Below are positions 8,957 to 20,503 of a stretch of 27,667 nucleotides of DNA, piece by piece (within the stretch, counting starts at the first letter, position 1; each line of letters begins with the position of its first letter). The DNA lies in contig JADNRV010000515.1 of assembly GCA_015499995.1 (NCBI GenBank), positions 1 through 27,667 on the forward strand, written 5' to 3'. The translations under genes were made by a program, and so were the position numbers. Below the pieces are notes generated by a model. It saw nothing but the letters and a program-made list of their open reading frames with translations. It did no database searches and was not told the origin of the DNA. This DNA is from Flammula alnicola (lineage: Eukaryota; Basidiomycota; Agaricomycetes; Agaricales; Strophariaceae).

Positions 8957-9399
8957 CGTTTCGCGATGTACGATTCTACCCCGCCAGCTTACCAATCTTT
9001 CCTTTCTGGTTCAATATATCGCACATTCTCTACCGTTTTATGTGTCCATCTGCCGTCGAACTGAAGACTCATCGCGACTATTCAATTGCCATACTGTCAG
9101 TCCGCGTACAGACGTTTAATCCCAGAGCCCCGGCGCAATACAATCTACTCTCTTTTTCGTTTCGTTCCGTTATCTGAGCTTCCTTGATTGGGTATTTGCT
9201 GACGACACAGCCCCTCAATTCATGACCAGAGACTTCCCTGCATCTACATAAAGTTTAGGGCAACCCTTGGACCATCCTCTAGACTTCCAGTATCCACTGG
9301 ACCTCTCGTTGCTGTCGTCGATATTTGTATTGCCGACATGGAATGCCATCAGCCACCTCGGTCATTTGCTACATTGAATCTGTGCCTCCGACCCACAGC
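8957..9399. other. Intergenic, no gene seen
   Basis: Downstream of the glycosylase stop. Short open frames only, with no domain. A CACAG splice-acceptor-like site at 9394-9398 immediately precedes the coding-like stretch that follows. Confidence 0.4.
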
Positions 9400-11640
9400 G
9401 AATAACCTGTCCAATGGGATTTTTCGAAATCTCGTGGGTCAACACGGACGACTCCGTAGACTTCTGGGATTCGACTTACTTCAAGATCCACCATCTGTGA
9501 CGGCGCCCACCTTCTGGTATTTGTCGGCGCTTGTACCACGTGTTATGGTGAGCAGGACCACAACACAGGTATGATCTTGCTTTCTTTTGTGCTTTCGCAA
9601 ACGCTGATTTCAGTACTAGTGTGCAGACAACCCCACCCGACCAATCGTCGTGAAACGTGCCTATCAACCGAATGCGTCCAAAGTTTCACACAGCTGTTGA
9701 TGCGCCACAGGCCGAGCCTATTATCACTGTCGGGACTCGGAAATGCGGCGCATTCCATGTATTAGATAACGGAGTTGGCAATGATTCTTGCTTGCAAATA
9801 CTCCGTCATCTTCTCGCGCCATCTTTTCCAACAGGTTTGTCTTGAATATTCGAAGTGCGCCTGCTCCTCTCTGCTACTCCATGAATAGTATGTTGACACG
9901 TCGTGGGTCCAACTTCAGCTTTAATGTCAAACTTTATCATTTGCAGTCGTGGTTCTCGTGGATGTACCCTTAAAAGATACGAATGTGTGTTTCCCTTTTT
10001 CTTGTGGGTCTAGCAATGATAATTATATCCCTTCTCATGGGAGCCGACCAGTCTTTGACAACAACAAACAGCAGCTCTCATTCTCAGGTCTAGATGTGCG
10101 CGCAATATGCCGTGAGCACCAACGACGACGGAATAGTAGCGTTTACGAGGTATAATTTTCGATCAATAAGAAATGGTGTATTTGGCGGAAACTCGATCAG
10201 ATCTCTCTCTGCGTCTCGCTCATTATGTCGGCTTTGCAGCTCGAGTTCTGGTGGCGACCTCTATACTCTCGAAATTCTTTGATAATTTTCTTCTTGCTTC
10301 TAGTCAGCAAGCTCGAGGGGCAGAAATATTATGCGGTCTACTCCAAGGTTGCGTCGGGCTAGGAACGTCACAGCTCCTCATCTCTAACGATATCCCGACG
10401 CGAGTCCTTTGCTCCTCTAATTTTATTTCTTCCAGAATTTCTGATTGAACTCAGAATATTGGCGGCCCCTGCCGATATCGAAGAAAATGCAAAACGTCTC
10501 ATTCAGCCGCCCTCCGTCAATTTCCTGTGCGAACTCGGAATTGAAAAGGACGCCTGGGATGCTTTCTGCGCACTCCTTTGTGACTTGTCGCGCCTAAGCG
10601 TTCTTCACCGTCGAAACCATGCCTGTATGGGAATCTTTCCAGGGGATTATCTTGGTAGGAATTTATGCATGATGCAACGTGACAACATTCAAAAACGGCA
10701 TCTAGGCCTCTACCTGGGTGCCTTGCATCTGGGTTAGTACTATCTGAAGATAAACGCACTGCGTATCTGATGCGACCTTCTGTTCGTGCTGTCCTCCGCA
10801 GATCTGCGTACGCAGCCTACTTATTTTACAGTTTCCTGCTGACTTCCCTCTGGTATTTGTCGGGATGATTAGCCGATCTCGGTTGGGACCCTGTTCTAGA
10901 AAACACGAGGCTAGCGCGCTGAATAAAGATTTTCCTGTCGACCTAACCTCAGGAGTCAGCGCAACCGATTGGCGTCCCGTAGCTTGAAAGCAATTGGCCT
11001 TCATGTAAGCCTTGGTCGCTGGTGATAGATAGTCGGACAACAACGACTGCAGGTGATTCGTGGCTAACGACTAGTGGGACGCTAGTTGCGGAGAACTTTC
11101 GATTCGGCCATTTGATGCCATTTGCCAATGGTGCCTCCCTGGAATTGGATAGGAACGGAATTAATTTTCAAATTGGAATCTCTCTCAAAACACAAGCTCA
11201 AGCGCCTGTGTTTGTTCTGCTTGGGCAGGCTAAAGTGCTAATCTTCAAGTTCTCCCACATGAGGCCAACATGAGGCTCAGAAATTAGCTGTTGAAATTAC
11301 CCTTCATGTTGCGCAGCATCGAAAGATTGTGACTTCATTTTTGGGTGGCTCACATGACGGCCATGGCCGTTACCAGAACAAATTTAGGTATGCCGCATTG
11401 TCGTTTGTCCGTGACATTCAGAAGCTCCTGGTTGCTAGTGGCCGTACAGCCGTTCTTCACCTCTCCATCACACTTGGTCAATGTCTCTGTCTATGCGGAC
11501 CAGCATTATACCTTTCATGTCGTCATTGGCCTGCATCAAGGATACCCGCCATATATTCATACCCCACACTCGAGAAGCTAGCAGCCCCAGCCGCGAGCAA
11601 AGGGATCACTTTTCCGTAAAAAAGGTTACGAACTTCAAGT
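9400..11640 (+). pseudogene. Unrecognised coding-like locus, probably decayed
   Basis: Several segments read like real protein, with splice signals, but I recognise no family. At 9417-9497 the frame reads FEISWVNTDDSVDFWDSTYF; at 9496-9568 it reads CDGAHLLVFVGACTTCYGEQ in another frame. The latter joins through a 58-nt GTATGA...GTGCAG intron (9569-9626) to NPTRPIVVKRAYQPNASKV. Further segments include EPIITVGTRKCGAFHVLDNG (about 9714-9773), MCAQYAVSTNDDGIVAFTR ending at a GTATAA donor (10094-10149), ENAKRLIQPPSVNFLCELG (about 10486-10545), FRFGHLMPFANGASLELDRN (about 11098-11157), and LHVAQHRKIVTSFLGGSHDG (about 11302-11361). Frame jumps without a normal-length intron suggest a pseudogene. 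A live multi-exon gene with assembly errors is possible. Confidence 0.4.
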
Positions 11641-12893
11641 CGGCCCTCGGGATTCTGAATCTGAGCTGATTACATAGTCTTGTGTTGATCAGGACTTCCC
11701 CGCAAAGAGCTTCCGGACAGCTCGCCCATCGTGTTAACGCCTTCATATCTCATACATAAACTATGCCCATTGCCCAACGATACGTTATGTTTGCGGTACC
11801 AACTACCATATCTGTGCAGTAGCTTGTACTTAAATTATCTTTCCTTCAGCTGGCTTTCCGGCTACCAATGGGCGCTGTAGCCGAGGTAAATGGTACCTAG
11901 TGTGAGTATGCGCCCCGTCAATGCAACTGAAAGCCAGAGAGATTTCTGGGAATTAGTTGGCTTGTAGATGGGCGTGCATCTTTCTCAGAATATCTTTCTC
12001 AGAATATCCTTTTACTACTACTAAGATGAGTTGCCTCTCAGGCTGAGTGTCGTCATCCGAGGCCATGGCCGGTGCTAGGGAATTTTGACTGATGAGCGTT
12101 TTGAAGTTTCTTCATTTCATGGGCGTTGGATTCCTTGTAACTTTCCAGTTCCGTTTCTGACGACATCGCATTGTCGGTTACTTCGACACAGGATCCATCG
12201 GTTACTTGACTTTATCTGTACTTGTACTTGTTCTTAGTGCTGTTCCCGGATCTTTTGAATCCTTGGACATGTATCTCAACCGCGGACCCTGCTCTCTACC
12301 TAGCCATGTTCCATCCGACAAGGTCTTCCGGGACGTCAAGCTACGAAATGGAAGTGTGAGTATATCCTTGCGTGCATCCCGTTGTACCCAACCTCTGAAA
12401 TGGCGACAGGGCTTTGGGCATGTTACCGAGTCTTTGGGTTAAGAGACGCAAATGGCAACTTGTTCACGAAAAATCGGTAACTTCGTACCGACTCATCTTA
12501 TCGTGCGATTAGATTCTTGTCTCCATCCGCTCTTCACACCGAACCTCTCCCTTCGTTTTTCATCTCCCCAGACAAAATCACCCCTTGGTGAAAGATCTAT
12601 TCTCCAAATTTACCCTTGGCGCAGCATGCGAAGATAGTTCACCCATCGTCCAATGGCAGCGGTTAGGCTCGATGAATCACGGGGCTTATCATTAAATGAG
12701 TTTAGGGCCGGGTAGGGAAATGTGCCAGCCTGAGATGCCACGATCTCCATGGTCATGGTCAAACTCCTAATTGTAGAACGTCCTCCGTAACCTCCATCTC
12801 GACCACCGTGTAACGTCTATGCACGTCTAGCAGACCACGAACCACACAAATTTCCCTTTCTCGTCCTTGCTTCTTCACTGTACGATTTCTGAA
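11641..12893. other. Mostly non-coding, one possible exon
   Basis: A possible plus-strand exon at 12206-12355 (includes PSHVPSDKVFRDVKLRNGS) ends in frame at a strong GTGAGT donor, but no partner exon could be assigned. A 14-bp unit ATCTTTCTCAGAAT is repeated in tandem at 11978-12005. Nothing else is supported. The 5' flank of the F-box-like gene is the last part of this stretch. Confidence 0.35.
11978..12005. repeat. 14-bp tandem duplication
   Basis: ATCTTTCTCAGAAT occurs twice head to tail, followed by ATC. A simple slippage-type duplication. Confidence 0.8.
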
Positions 12894-14055
12894 ATGGCCG
12901 ATGGTTTCCAGTAAGCATATTCTATGATTCGGAATTTGTTCTCCGGGAACTCATGTGTCATTCATCGCTAGGCTTATTGAATTGTCAGAGCAGCTGTGGA
13001 GCCAGCTCCCCCTAGAGCTAATACGCGAAATTGTCCTCATTTTGGCCCAAACGAGCGTCGAGAAAGCTCGTCAACTTCGTTTCGTCTCGAGCGACGTCAA
13101 TGTCCTCGTGCTTCCCATTCTCTTTCGCCATGTCGTTATGCTTTATCCTGAGCACGTCAATCGATTCACAGCCACTCTCCTACCGAAGAGAAAGAACTAC
13201 ATCCCAGCGCTCAAATCCAAACTTCACATAATGCCTCGGATGCTCTCGAGCTACAAAGTCGACACCTGGGTATTGGTCGTCAACGACCGGCGCCCTTCAA
13301 TCGAAACAGCGCTGGCCAGCGTGGCACCGGTGTTCGCAGGGCTCTCGAAGCTCGCTATAACTGGTCAGAATCTAGCATCAAACGCCTTTTGGCTTCGCCA
13401 CCACCCCATACATCCTAAACTTATGCTGCTGGTGCACTACGGCAGCCCCCACCTCGTCAATTTCTACGATCCCATCTTCGAATCCGTCACACACCTGTAC
13501 ACATGTATAACCCATGGGCACCGTTACTCCACCATTGCCGATTTGCCTTCCCTGACACACCTGGCGGTCAGCACGCGATCAGAGTTACCTGAAACAATAG
13601 CTCTTAATGTCGCAGCTTCGCTCAAAGAAATTCTCAAAGCATGCGACAACCTCGCTTCCTTAGCGTTCATTATGGATTTCGCCACCTTGGACGATCCTCA
13701 ATACCGAATGTGGGAAAAATGGTTAGAAGATTGTTTAGAAGATAAACGATTCGCCTTCCTGCCAGACTATCGGGTTCCGCGGATGGAATGGAGTGATGTC
13801 GTCAACGGGAGAAAGACACTATGGGATCGAGCGAGGGAGTGGAAACAGGTTGAGTCGGTGGAAGAGCCGTTGAGGACGCTCCTTCACCAGCAGATGCTGG
13901 ACGCTTCTAGCAAGGAACGTGAAGCGTTCCCAATGCTCGGTCATCGGAGGGAGGAAGAGTGGGAGATTGATTTGGTGCAACGTGACAACTATCATCCTCA
14001 AGCAGATGACCCCGATTTGAGAGGCGCAACTGGGTTTATCTCTGCTTTTGGTTAA
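12894..14055 (+). CDS. F-box-like protein, two exons
   Basis: Exon 1 is only 17 nt (12894-12910, MADGF plus two bases). A 61-nt GTAAGC...GCTAG intron (12911-12971) joins it to exon 2 (12972-14055), giving 366 aa in one frame. I prefer this to an unspliced start at 12955, which would need GTG. Residues about 8-60 look like a fungal F-box: SQLPLELIREIVLILAQTS, then a Leu/Val-rich stretch VSSDVNVLVLPILFRHV. F-box proteins recruit substrates to SCF ubiquitin ligases through Skp1. The remainder is Leu-rich with no defined repeat, as in many Agaricomycete F-box-like proteins, and ends in a charged C-terminus. Assignment rests on pattern, so partner and substrate are unknown. Confidence 0.72.
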
Positions 14056-14191
14056 GCTGCGGACGCTCGACGCCCGCGACGACTCATGACTGGCGAGTTC
14101 TGTATTTTATTTTCTGTTTACTTGTCATCCTATCTTCGCAATGATAAGGTCACATATAGCGAAGGTTCCTATAACGCCGTTTTCGTCCAAG

Positions 14192-14614
14192 TCATCTTTC
14201 GCCCTCGAGAAATCTCGGAACATGTGATGCGCAAGACCACTCAAGGGCTTTCCGCCTCATCTGCATAGCAGTCCTCTTTTGAACGTCCATTGACTCTTCC
14301 TTCTCCAGATGCGCATAAATCATCAGCCGGTCGTGTATGAAGTTTCTCTCCATTTTGTCCCTTGGTATGAAGTCCTCAATTGCCTCGCGATATCGTTGCC
14401 CGATAGGTCTTATTTTAATCAAGATATCTTCCTATAAAGATTCTTAAAAAATAGGGTACACATCAACATCATGATGAGTTGCGCTAATTCAGTTCCTGAT
14501 ATTTTTGGCTTACAGGTTCCTGTCGTCATTCAACGTCGCAACTGTCAGGCTAGAATCACCCTCAAATGCAGAGTCTTCTGGATGTGAAGCGCTGATATCG
14601 TTTCTGACCCTCAT
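14192..14614 (-). CDS. Hypothetical protein, two exons (tentative)
   Basis: Minus-strand exon 14614-14514 (start ATG at 14614) ends at a GTAAGC donor. A 105-nt intron (14513-14409) ending AATAAG joins it in frame to 14408-14192, giving 105 aa. The composition looks like protein: SASHPEDSAFEGDSSLTVAT, then a charged helical stretch REAIEDFIPRDKMERNF and MQMRRKALEW. No domain is recognised. More exons may exist upstream on the minus strand, since 14930-14709 also reads as coding (PGNLKGENAV through DADLPTYFALFKFASAKRI), but its phase does not join. Could equally be a gene relic. Confidence 0.33.
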
Positions 14615-14619
14615 CTCGT

Positions 14620-16851
14620 CCGTTCGATTGGCTGAGCTGCGTTCCACAAGATTATCGGAGAGGTCTTAGGACGTAGTCCCTCCCGCAGATACATATGCTG
14701 TCCCGCAGACCGGTACTAGTCCGTTTTACTTGCATCCTTTGCGAATAACCCCTGCAGATGCGCTTCGCAGATGCAAATTTGAACAGAGCAAAATATGTTG
14801 GAAGATCAGCGTCACCGATTGCACGAACCGACCATGAGGCCATCATCTTCGACTTGGCATCTGAATTATGGACCATTCTATCTTTGCTCACAGCATTCTC
14901 GCCTTTCAAGTTTCCAGGATCGACAAGGATCGACGTCGGACGTTGTCACGGCTCACGAACCATCATATGAATAAATCACCGACACTTGAATCCTGCTTCT
15001 CGCTGAACCGCAGGCCCCTCAAGTTTGAATTTCAGAACCTATGCACTGTTCTTCATCAGATTCCGGCGGCTGGAAACCTATCTCTATTAGACCGTGTTCC
15101 TCGCTTTGTCAATGGGTGAACGTCATCATCGCTTTCGATTTGTCAGCCAGTAGGCTGAAATCTCGCTCTTTCTTAACCTTTGTCAATGCATCTTTTATGA
15201 ATTTAAAATACTTATTTCTGATATTCCACACCTGGGAATTCCCGACATTCCATCCACCACCTCGCAGGCTGCAGCTGACGCGAGAATTCTTTGGAAATTC
15301 TCAAGTACCAATACGGCTGGGAGCGCATTCAAGGCACGGGAAGATACTTCCATTAACGTCCAAGGCTGTTCAAAGACATTCGAGCACACGCTCAATTACC
15401 GCTAGATTACCATCCGCTCGCCGTTACACGTGTATTCTTTCGGAGCGACTATATGCCTGACTCAGCTTATTAATATCGACGGCTTTTCGGGCGAATGGCT
15501 GCCCGCAAGCTGATGCGAGAGAGCGGGAATCTGCGCGTCCCGATTTTGTGTGCGGTGCGTTACTTGTCATTTGCATGTTATGGACTCTGGTGGGTGAGAT
15601 CCTGGGAGACGTATGCACGCGTGGTTCCAAGTTTCTGTAACTAACTCCGTAGACGCTAATAGATGGCATGCGCATATAGCACCCAAATTTATTTAGAGAA
15701 GACATACACCTTTCGAGTTTAGGATGCGATATGTCGGAGCCTCTGCAGCCTACCATGTTTCGAGTAATTTAGGCTCGACTACCGCCTATCCATCCATCGT
15801 TGGATGAACGTCATTCGTTTCAGTGTAGTTCAGTATAGTACATATGCATCAGAGTGCGTCTCTTGATCTCTTCGTCTATGTCTTTGTGAATACTCTTTCT
15901 AAGGAAAACAAACAGCGTCTCATAAGTCCATATATGGCTCCGACTTCGTTTGACTAAAATAACCCCCTCATCCGCCAGTGGGTTTGTGACATCGGATGGG
16001 ATTTCTCACCACAGTTAACGGCATTGTCCAGGTTTTTCTCATGTTTCATGTTGTATGTGTATTTTTATTGCAGAGAGGGCAACAATTGCAATCTAGACTC
16101 TTGAGGGTACAACCTTCGATATCCGCTTCCTTTCATTTAACAATTTGATGAATGAACCCACCTGGAATCCCAGACAATTGAGAAATAAGAGCCATTAACA
16201 CCGATTTAAACGCTTCTCTAACTCTCGCTATGTGGGGATGTATCTTTGGAAATGGATCCCGTAACTTCAGTTTTGCTGCACTGCTTCGCGACCTGAGCTC
16301 TTATTTTAAATTTGGTGGGCATCGTTTATGAACGCGGAATGTCTTCCTCGAGCAGTATTAAATGCTGCACATATCTTTTTTTGCTAGCAAGCAACGTGAA
16401 AACGTATCTTGAAGCTGGAACCTGGGCTCGAGAGTCGAGTGAATGCACTGGCGAAGTTGACCGGGAGCGCACGGCCATTGATCCGTTTCATGCCCCGTGA
16501 TGCACGTGACACCGTTCGAATGTTTGGTTCGGCTCCGACGCTCCGTATGAGGTCTTTCGACTTTTCCCCCCTTCTCTTGTCCATATTACAGCTCGTTATC
16601 ATCGCTGTATTCGACTGAAAGCCCAGCGTTCATATACGTATCTCACGTGGATTTTACAAGGATGTATCCTACCTAGTACTACCAGCCAACCCAAACCTGT
16701 GGGAACAGTTGTCTCGCAGCCTCGAGGCGCTGCATGCAATTAAACAAAACAGGAATAAGGCTCTGCCTCGCGTAACTGGGTTCAACCTCGAACAAAAACC
16801 TCAAGGTTTTAACCCTCCTTATCATTCTATCCCCTTTCCTCTACCAGTCTG
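14620..16851. other. Long region without a confident gene
   Basis: Two coding-like stretches are visible. The minus strand at about 14930-14709 is described with the preceding entry. The plus strand at 15181-15405 stays open and reads ILISDIPHLGIPDIPSTTS, then ILWKFSSTNTAGSAFKARED, before a TAG at 15403. Neither has a start or complete splice partners. The last 250 bp should hold the promoter of the first DUF6699 gene. A palindrome AAAACCT-CA-AGGTTTT sits at 16795-16810, about 40 bp before its ATG. Confidence 0.35.
16795..16810. promoter_or_regulatory. Palindrome upstream of DUF6699 gene
   Basis: AAAACCT and AGGTTTT separated by CA, centred about 50 bp upstream of the ATG at 16852. A dyad of this form could be a dimeric factor's site, but this is position-based inference only. 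Confidence 0.3.
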
Positions 16852-18075
16852 ATGTTTTCACCCGGTAGACCCAATTACGAACACCATGCTGGGTTTTATC
16901 GGAGCATCAACCCGGGCCATGATCTATCAAAACCTTGGGAAGGAAGCCCAATCTCGACTCGTTCCCTACCAGAATCTCCGTTAAAACCTGTATTCGATCT
17001 CCCGAAGCGAAATCAGTCTATCCCGAGCACTTCGACGGTTAGCGTAGTGAAGGTTCCAGTCGTCAGACGAAAAGGTCTGTGGCGTTGTATACTTCGGTTC
17101 ATCAGATCAGGTGAGCGCTTTTATTTGCGACGTCTTCAGTCCATCTCTCTGAACACTCCATAGGCTCTGTTTCTTCCAAAAAAGACGTCATCACTCCTTT
17201 CCTGGACTCACCGGAACCTGAAAATCCTTACAGTGAGAAAGTGCCCCTGCATGAGTGGAAGCAGTACGGATACTGGGCTCGGCCATATCTGAACGATGTT
17301 TTATGTGAGAACTCTCGTAAGTCAGCCCATCTTGGCTCGTATGGTGTTGCCCAATTAACTGTCGCCTACGCATTCAGCTGTTACGAGCGAGAAGAGCATT
17401 AGTACAGAGGCCCTTGCGGATCTGATTACGAATCTGCGAGGACCCGAGGAATACGACGTGCATCCCGAACGATGGGTTGTTGGTACGAAACATCGCGCGC
17501 TTCCTCAGCGTCCTGCTCGATGGAAAGATCCTGTTCCTGGTGAACCCTTCCCGTTCCCGTGGGAGGTTCAACTAAACCCTCTCCTTCACCACCCAATCTG
17601 GGGCCCTGCTCCTCTCAGCTGGTGTATTTGGGCTAATCCTTATACGAACCTCTACTATGGTCGTACGCCCTTAACTGTCAGGTGCACCGACCCCGACCGG
17701 CAACAGCCAGCCACATGGCCCTTTCTCACCCACATGCACTTCAATGCTGTGCTTGGGGACCACGCTTATAAGTTTCCGTGGCCGTTCACTGTGTGCAACC
17801 CACGGGGCATCAAGGTTGGAGATATCCTGGCCGAGATTCACTATCAGTTCCAACAACCTGTCACAGAGGATGAGCGGAGTAGCTGGGTCCTCGTCAGGCA
17901 GGAAGCCGCTCGACGAACGTTCCAGCAGCGGTGCAACAATGGGATATCTCTTGGTCAACCCCCTCTCGTGGATGTTATGCGCCGCTGCGACGCCTTGGGC
18001 GCACAGATGTGGTTTCGAGGCATTGAGCCTTCTGTCGACGGGGGTGGTTGGATGATTGCTTTTGGCACCTATTGA
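16852..18075 (+). CDS. DUF6699 protein, upstream paralogue (369 aa, three exons)
   Basis: Exons 16852-17110, 17164-17316 and 17378-18075, with 53-nt (GTGAGC...CATAG) and 61-nt (GTAAGT...TTCAG) introns whose phases join exactly. Residues 1-165 are Pro/Ser-rich and variable. From about residue 202 to the C-terminus the protein follows the DUF6699 pattern: VQLNPLLHHPIWGPAPLSW, PATWPFLTHMHF, FPWPFTVCNPRGIKVGDIL, a basic middle and RRCDALGAQMWFRGIEP, then WMIAFGTY. DUF6699 is a fungal domain common in Agaricomycetes with no established function. No signal peptide or membrane segment is seen. The next gene downstream is a second member. Confidence 0.85.
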
Positions 18076-18590
18076 ACTCTATGTTCCCGAAAGCGATTCG
18101 TCATGTTGAATGCGCAATTTCTTTCTCGTTCTTCCACTGCATTTGAAACGCCTTGTCTCGTTGTGATGAGGCGATTTCTACTTTTTCTTTCTTCTCGGAA
18201 TGTGCACTTGTATATCATTCTCTCCATCACGAATTATCATACGCATTGATTTGATTCCTTCGCTCCTGTCGTTGACGCACGCATTTGTGCATGCTCGCTC
18301 GTCCTATCGGAGAAAGCTAGCTCACTGATGTAGGATCCGGCCTACATTGCTGCTTGCGTCACCAGCAATAGGACTTGTTGGGTCGCGGTCCATTATCCAC
18401 ATCACCTACACGTGGAGAACATCGATAAGAGATGTTGGGAAATTTGTCCCTTACGCTCAAATTGGCCTCTTCTTCACCGTTGATCAGGTGCATACCCTGG
18501 CGCATGCCATGATGCTGATCGATTTTCGATAGGTTATAACATGCCCCTTAGCCATGTCGCCATTTGGTCCGCCTCTGTCGTTCCCTGTCC
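18076..18590 (+). other. Intergenic between the two DUF6699 genes
   Basis: About 515 bp, holding the 3' end of the first gene and the promoter of the second. T/C-rich tracts occur at 18119-18200. No gene or clear TATA box is seen. Confidence 0.5.
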
Positions 18591-19833
18591 ATGCCGCTCT
18601 TCAGAAGTCGCTCGTCTTCAGTTCTTCCCACATTTGTACCTTCGGCGGCTTTCTTTCGAAAACTGCGACGATGGCTCTTTTTCCACGGAAGGGCTAATAA
18701 ACCGGAGGTTTTCTGGGATCCCGAGTATACGGCCAAACCTCGATATTATCGACCACCTCGTCGAAAGTTTGGTGAGTTTGCGATGTGTCAGAATGGCTAT
18801 CGACTGCCACCACTAGCAATAGGCTGACGGACTGTAATGTCTTTTTTGAATTCAAGGTCATATGAATACGCCTCTCCCCCCCAATCCTCCCGTTTTGCCT
18901 CAATCGGCATACAGCACTTGGCACCCTGCATGGCAGGACCCTTATCTATACCCTTACGCCTGGGCGCCTAATGTTGCGCCAATCGGCTATCCATCTCAAA
19001 GTCACCACAACTTGACGCAACCCGTCAACCCGTACAACCCGTATGGATACATTCCTGCCCAGGTCTATCGCTATCCTTATCACGGTAACGCGGGACGCAC
19101 GCCCTACTCGCGACCACACCCTTTGAACGCCCTGGATAGCTCATCTTCAATTCGACCTGCGGAGAGGGAATATCGACACAATTATGTTTCCGGACGAAGG
19201 GCTGATCCTGCTACCCACTCAAGACCGGTTAACGCGCTTGGAAGGAATCTCACGGCAGCACTTGACAGCTCTGACAACAATGTGCCTCACATGCTTGTCA
19301 GAGAACTGATGCCTGCAGCATCCTCGTTCCCCTACATCGACTGGAACATTTCTTTTCCACGTTTAACTGCGCGGACCAGGGTAGGGCCCAGGAACCGAGC
19401 TCGGATCAGCTCTGGAATGCTCGCAATTCACCCTCCGGTGAGAGAGCTCTATATCTTTTCTCGACAGCCGCATGGGGTATTGGCCCTGGTTATCAAGCGC
19501 TTCGGACCGATTGACGTTACTTCTACGACGAGCTTAACTATCGGGAATGTCTTGAACGAGATCAGGAATTATTTCAATACGCCTATACAGGCCAATGAGA
19601 TGTACGCATTGGATCAAGCAACTCGGGACCATGTCTATCAGTCGTACCGTATTCGATGGGACTCTCAGGAACACAACGGGGAGGTTTGGCCAGTGATTGC
19701 CTATCGAGGCCCTACGCGCCTCGACCTTCTCTTTGGTTTCCACAAGTTCGCCGGCCTCCAGATCGACGAGAATTTCCGCCAGACGAGACGAGTTTACTTG
19801 ACTTTGGAAAGCGCAAATGCTACTCGCACCTAA
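18591..19833 (+). CDS. DUF6699 protein, downstream paralogue (385 aa, two exons)
   Basis: Exon 1 is 18591-18771, followed by an 85-nt intron (GTGAGT...TTCAAG, 18772-18856) and exon 2 at 18857-19833. The join gives KFG-HMNTP in frame. The ATG at 18862 would also give a 323-aa protein if exon 1 is wrong, but the strong donor and correct phase favour the longer form. Residues 63-175 are rich in Pro, Tyr, Asn and His (NPYNPYGYIPAQVYRYPYHG), a low-complexity segment. About 217-377 is DUF6699-like: PYIDWNISFP, HGVLALVIKRFGPIDVTS, LTIGNVLNEIRNYFNTPI, then RLDLLFGFHKFAGLQI. It lacks the Trp-rich start of its neighbour, so the two are diverged paralogues. Confidence 0.78.
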
Positions 19834-20503
19834 TGAGCCATGTTCTACCAAACTTTTCTATTGCAGTACAATTCAATATATTTGTAGCGACGATACTATA
19901 TTTCCTTCATCGATTCAACATTAGTGTCGTCGCTGGTCGCTTTTACCTCTATTTGTGGCGCAGGAATGTTGTGGGCCTTCGGAGCCGCCCGGGAAGTCTC
20001 GGGCCGTGATATCAGGTTTGCAGAAGCGTGGTAACTCTTCCCACCCGCAAATTCCATCACTGATTGGAATTCCCGATTCCTGGATTGACCTCACACTGGC
20101 TCCCTTTCAGTCTTTTCTGAGCATGATTCAGCTATCGTGACTAGTCAGCTTCGGTATATTTCATGCCAAATAATACTGCACCTAAATTCTCAAATCTTAA
20201 GCAACGCCCAAGTCCAGCGTCGAAACCTTGAAAGGTTGCAGTCTGGTCTGTCCAAGGTAAATATAAGTCAGGCTTGGCTGCTCCAGTCGTTCAGTGATAA
20301 TATTGTAAACAGGTGAATCCCTGCCCAGTGCCTGGCCCTGATTATCGCAACCTATAGAAGGAAGTTCTTCGGTGACCGTCTATTTCCTTATCGCTTTCTT
20401 TCCGATTCCTCGCTGCCTGCTTTTGCAACCATCGCGGACGTTCGATAGCTCAGCATACCCTCGTTATCAACTTAAACTTGTTCCTTTGGTTCGGAACGTG
20501 AAG
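19834..20503. other. Intergenic, upstream of the DUF6533 gene
   Basis: No domain-bearing frame. ATATAAG at 20261-20267 is a TATA-like candidate but lies about 240 bp upstream of the ATG, so its use is doubtful. Confidence 0.4.
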
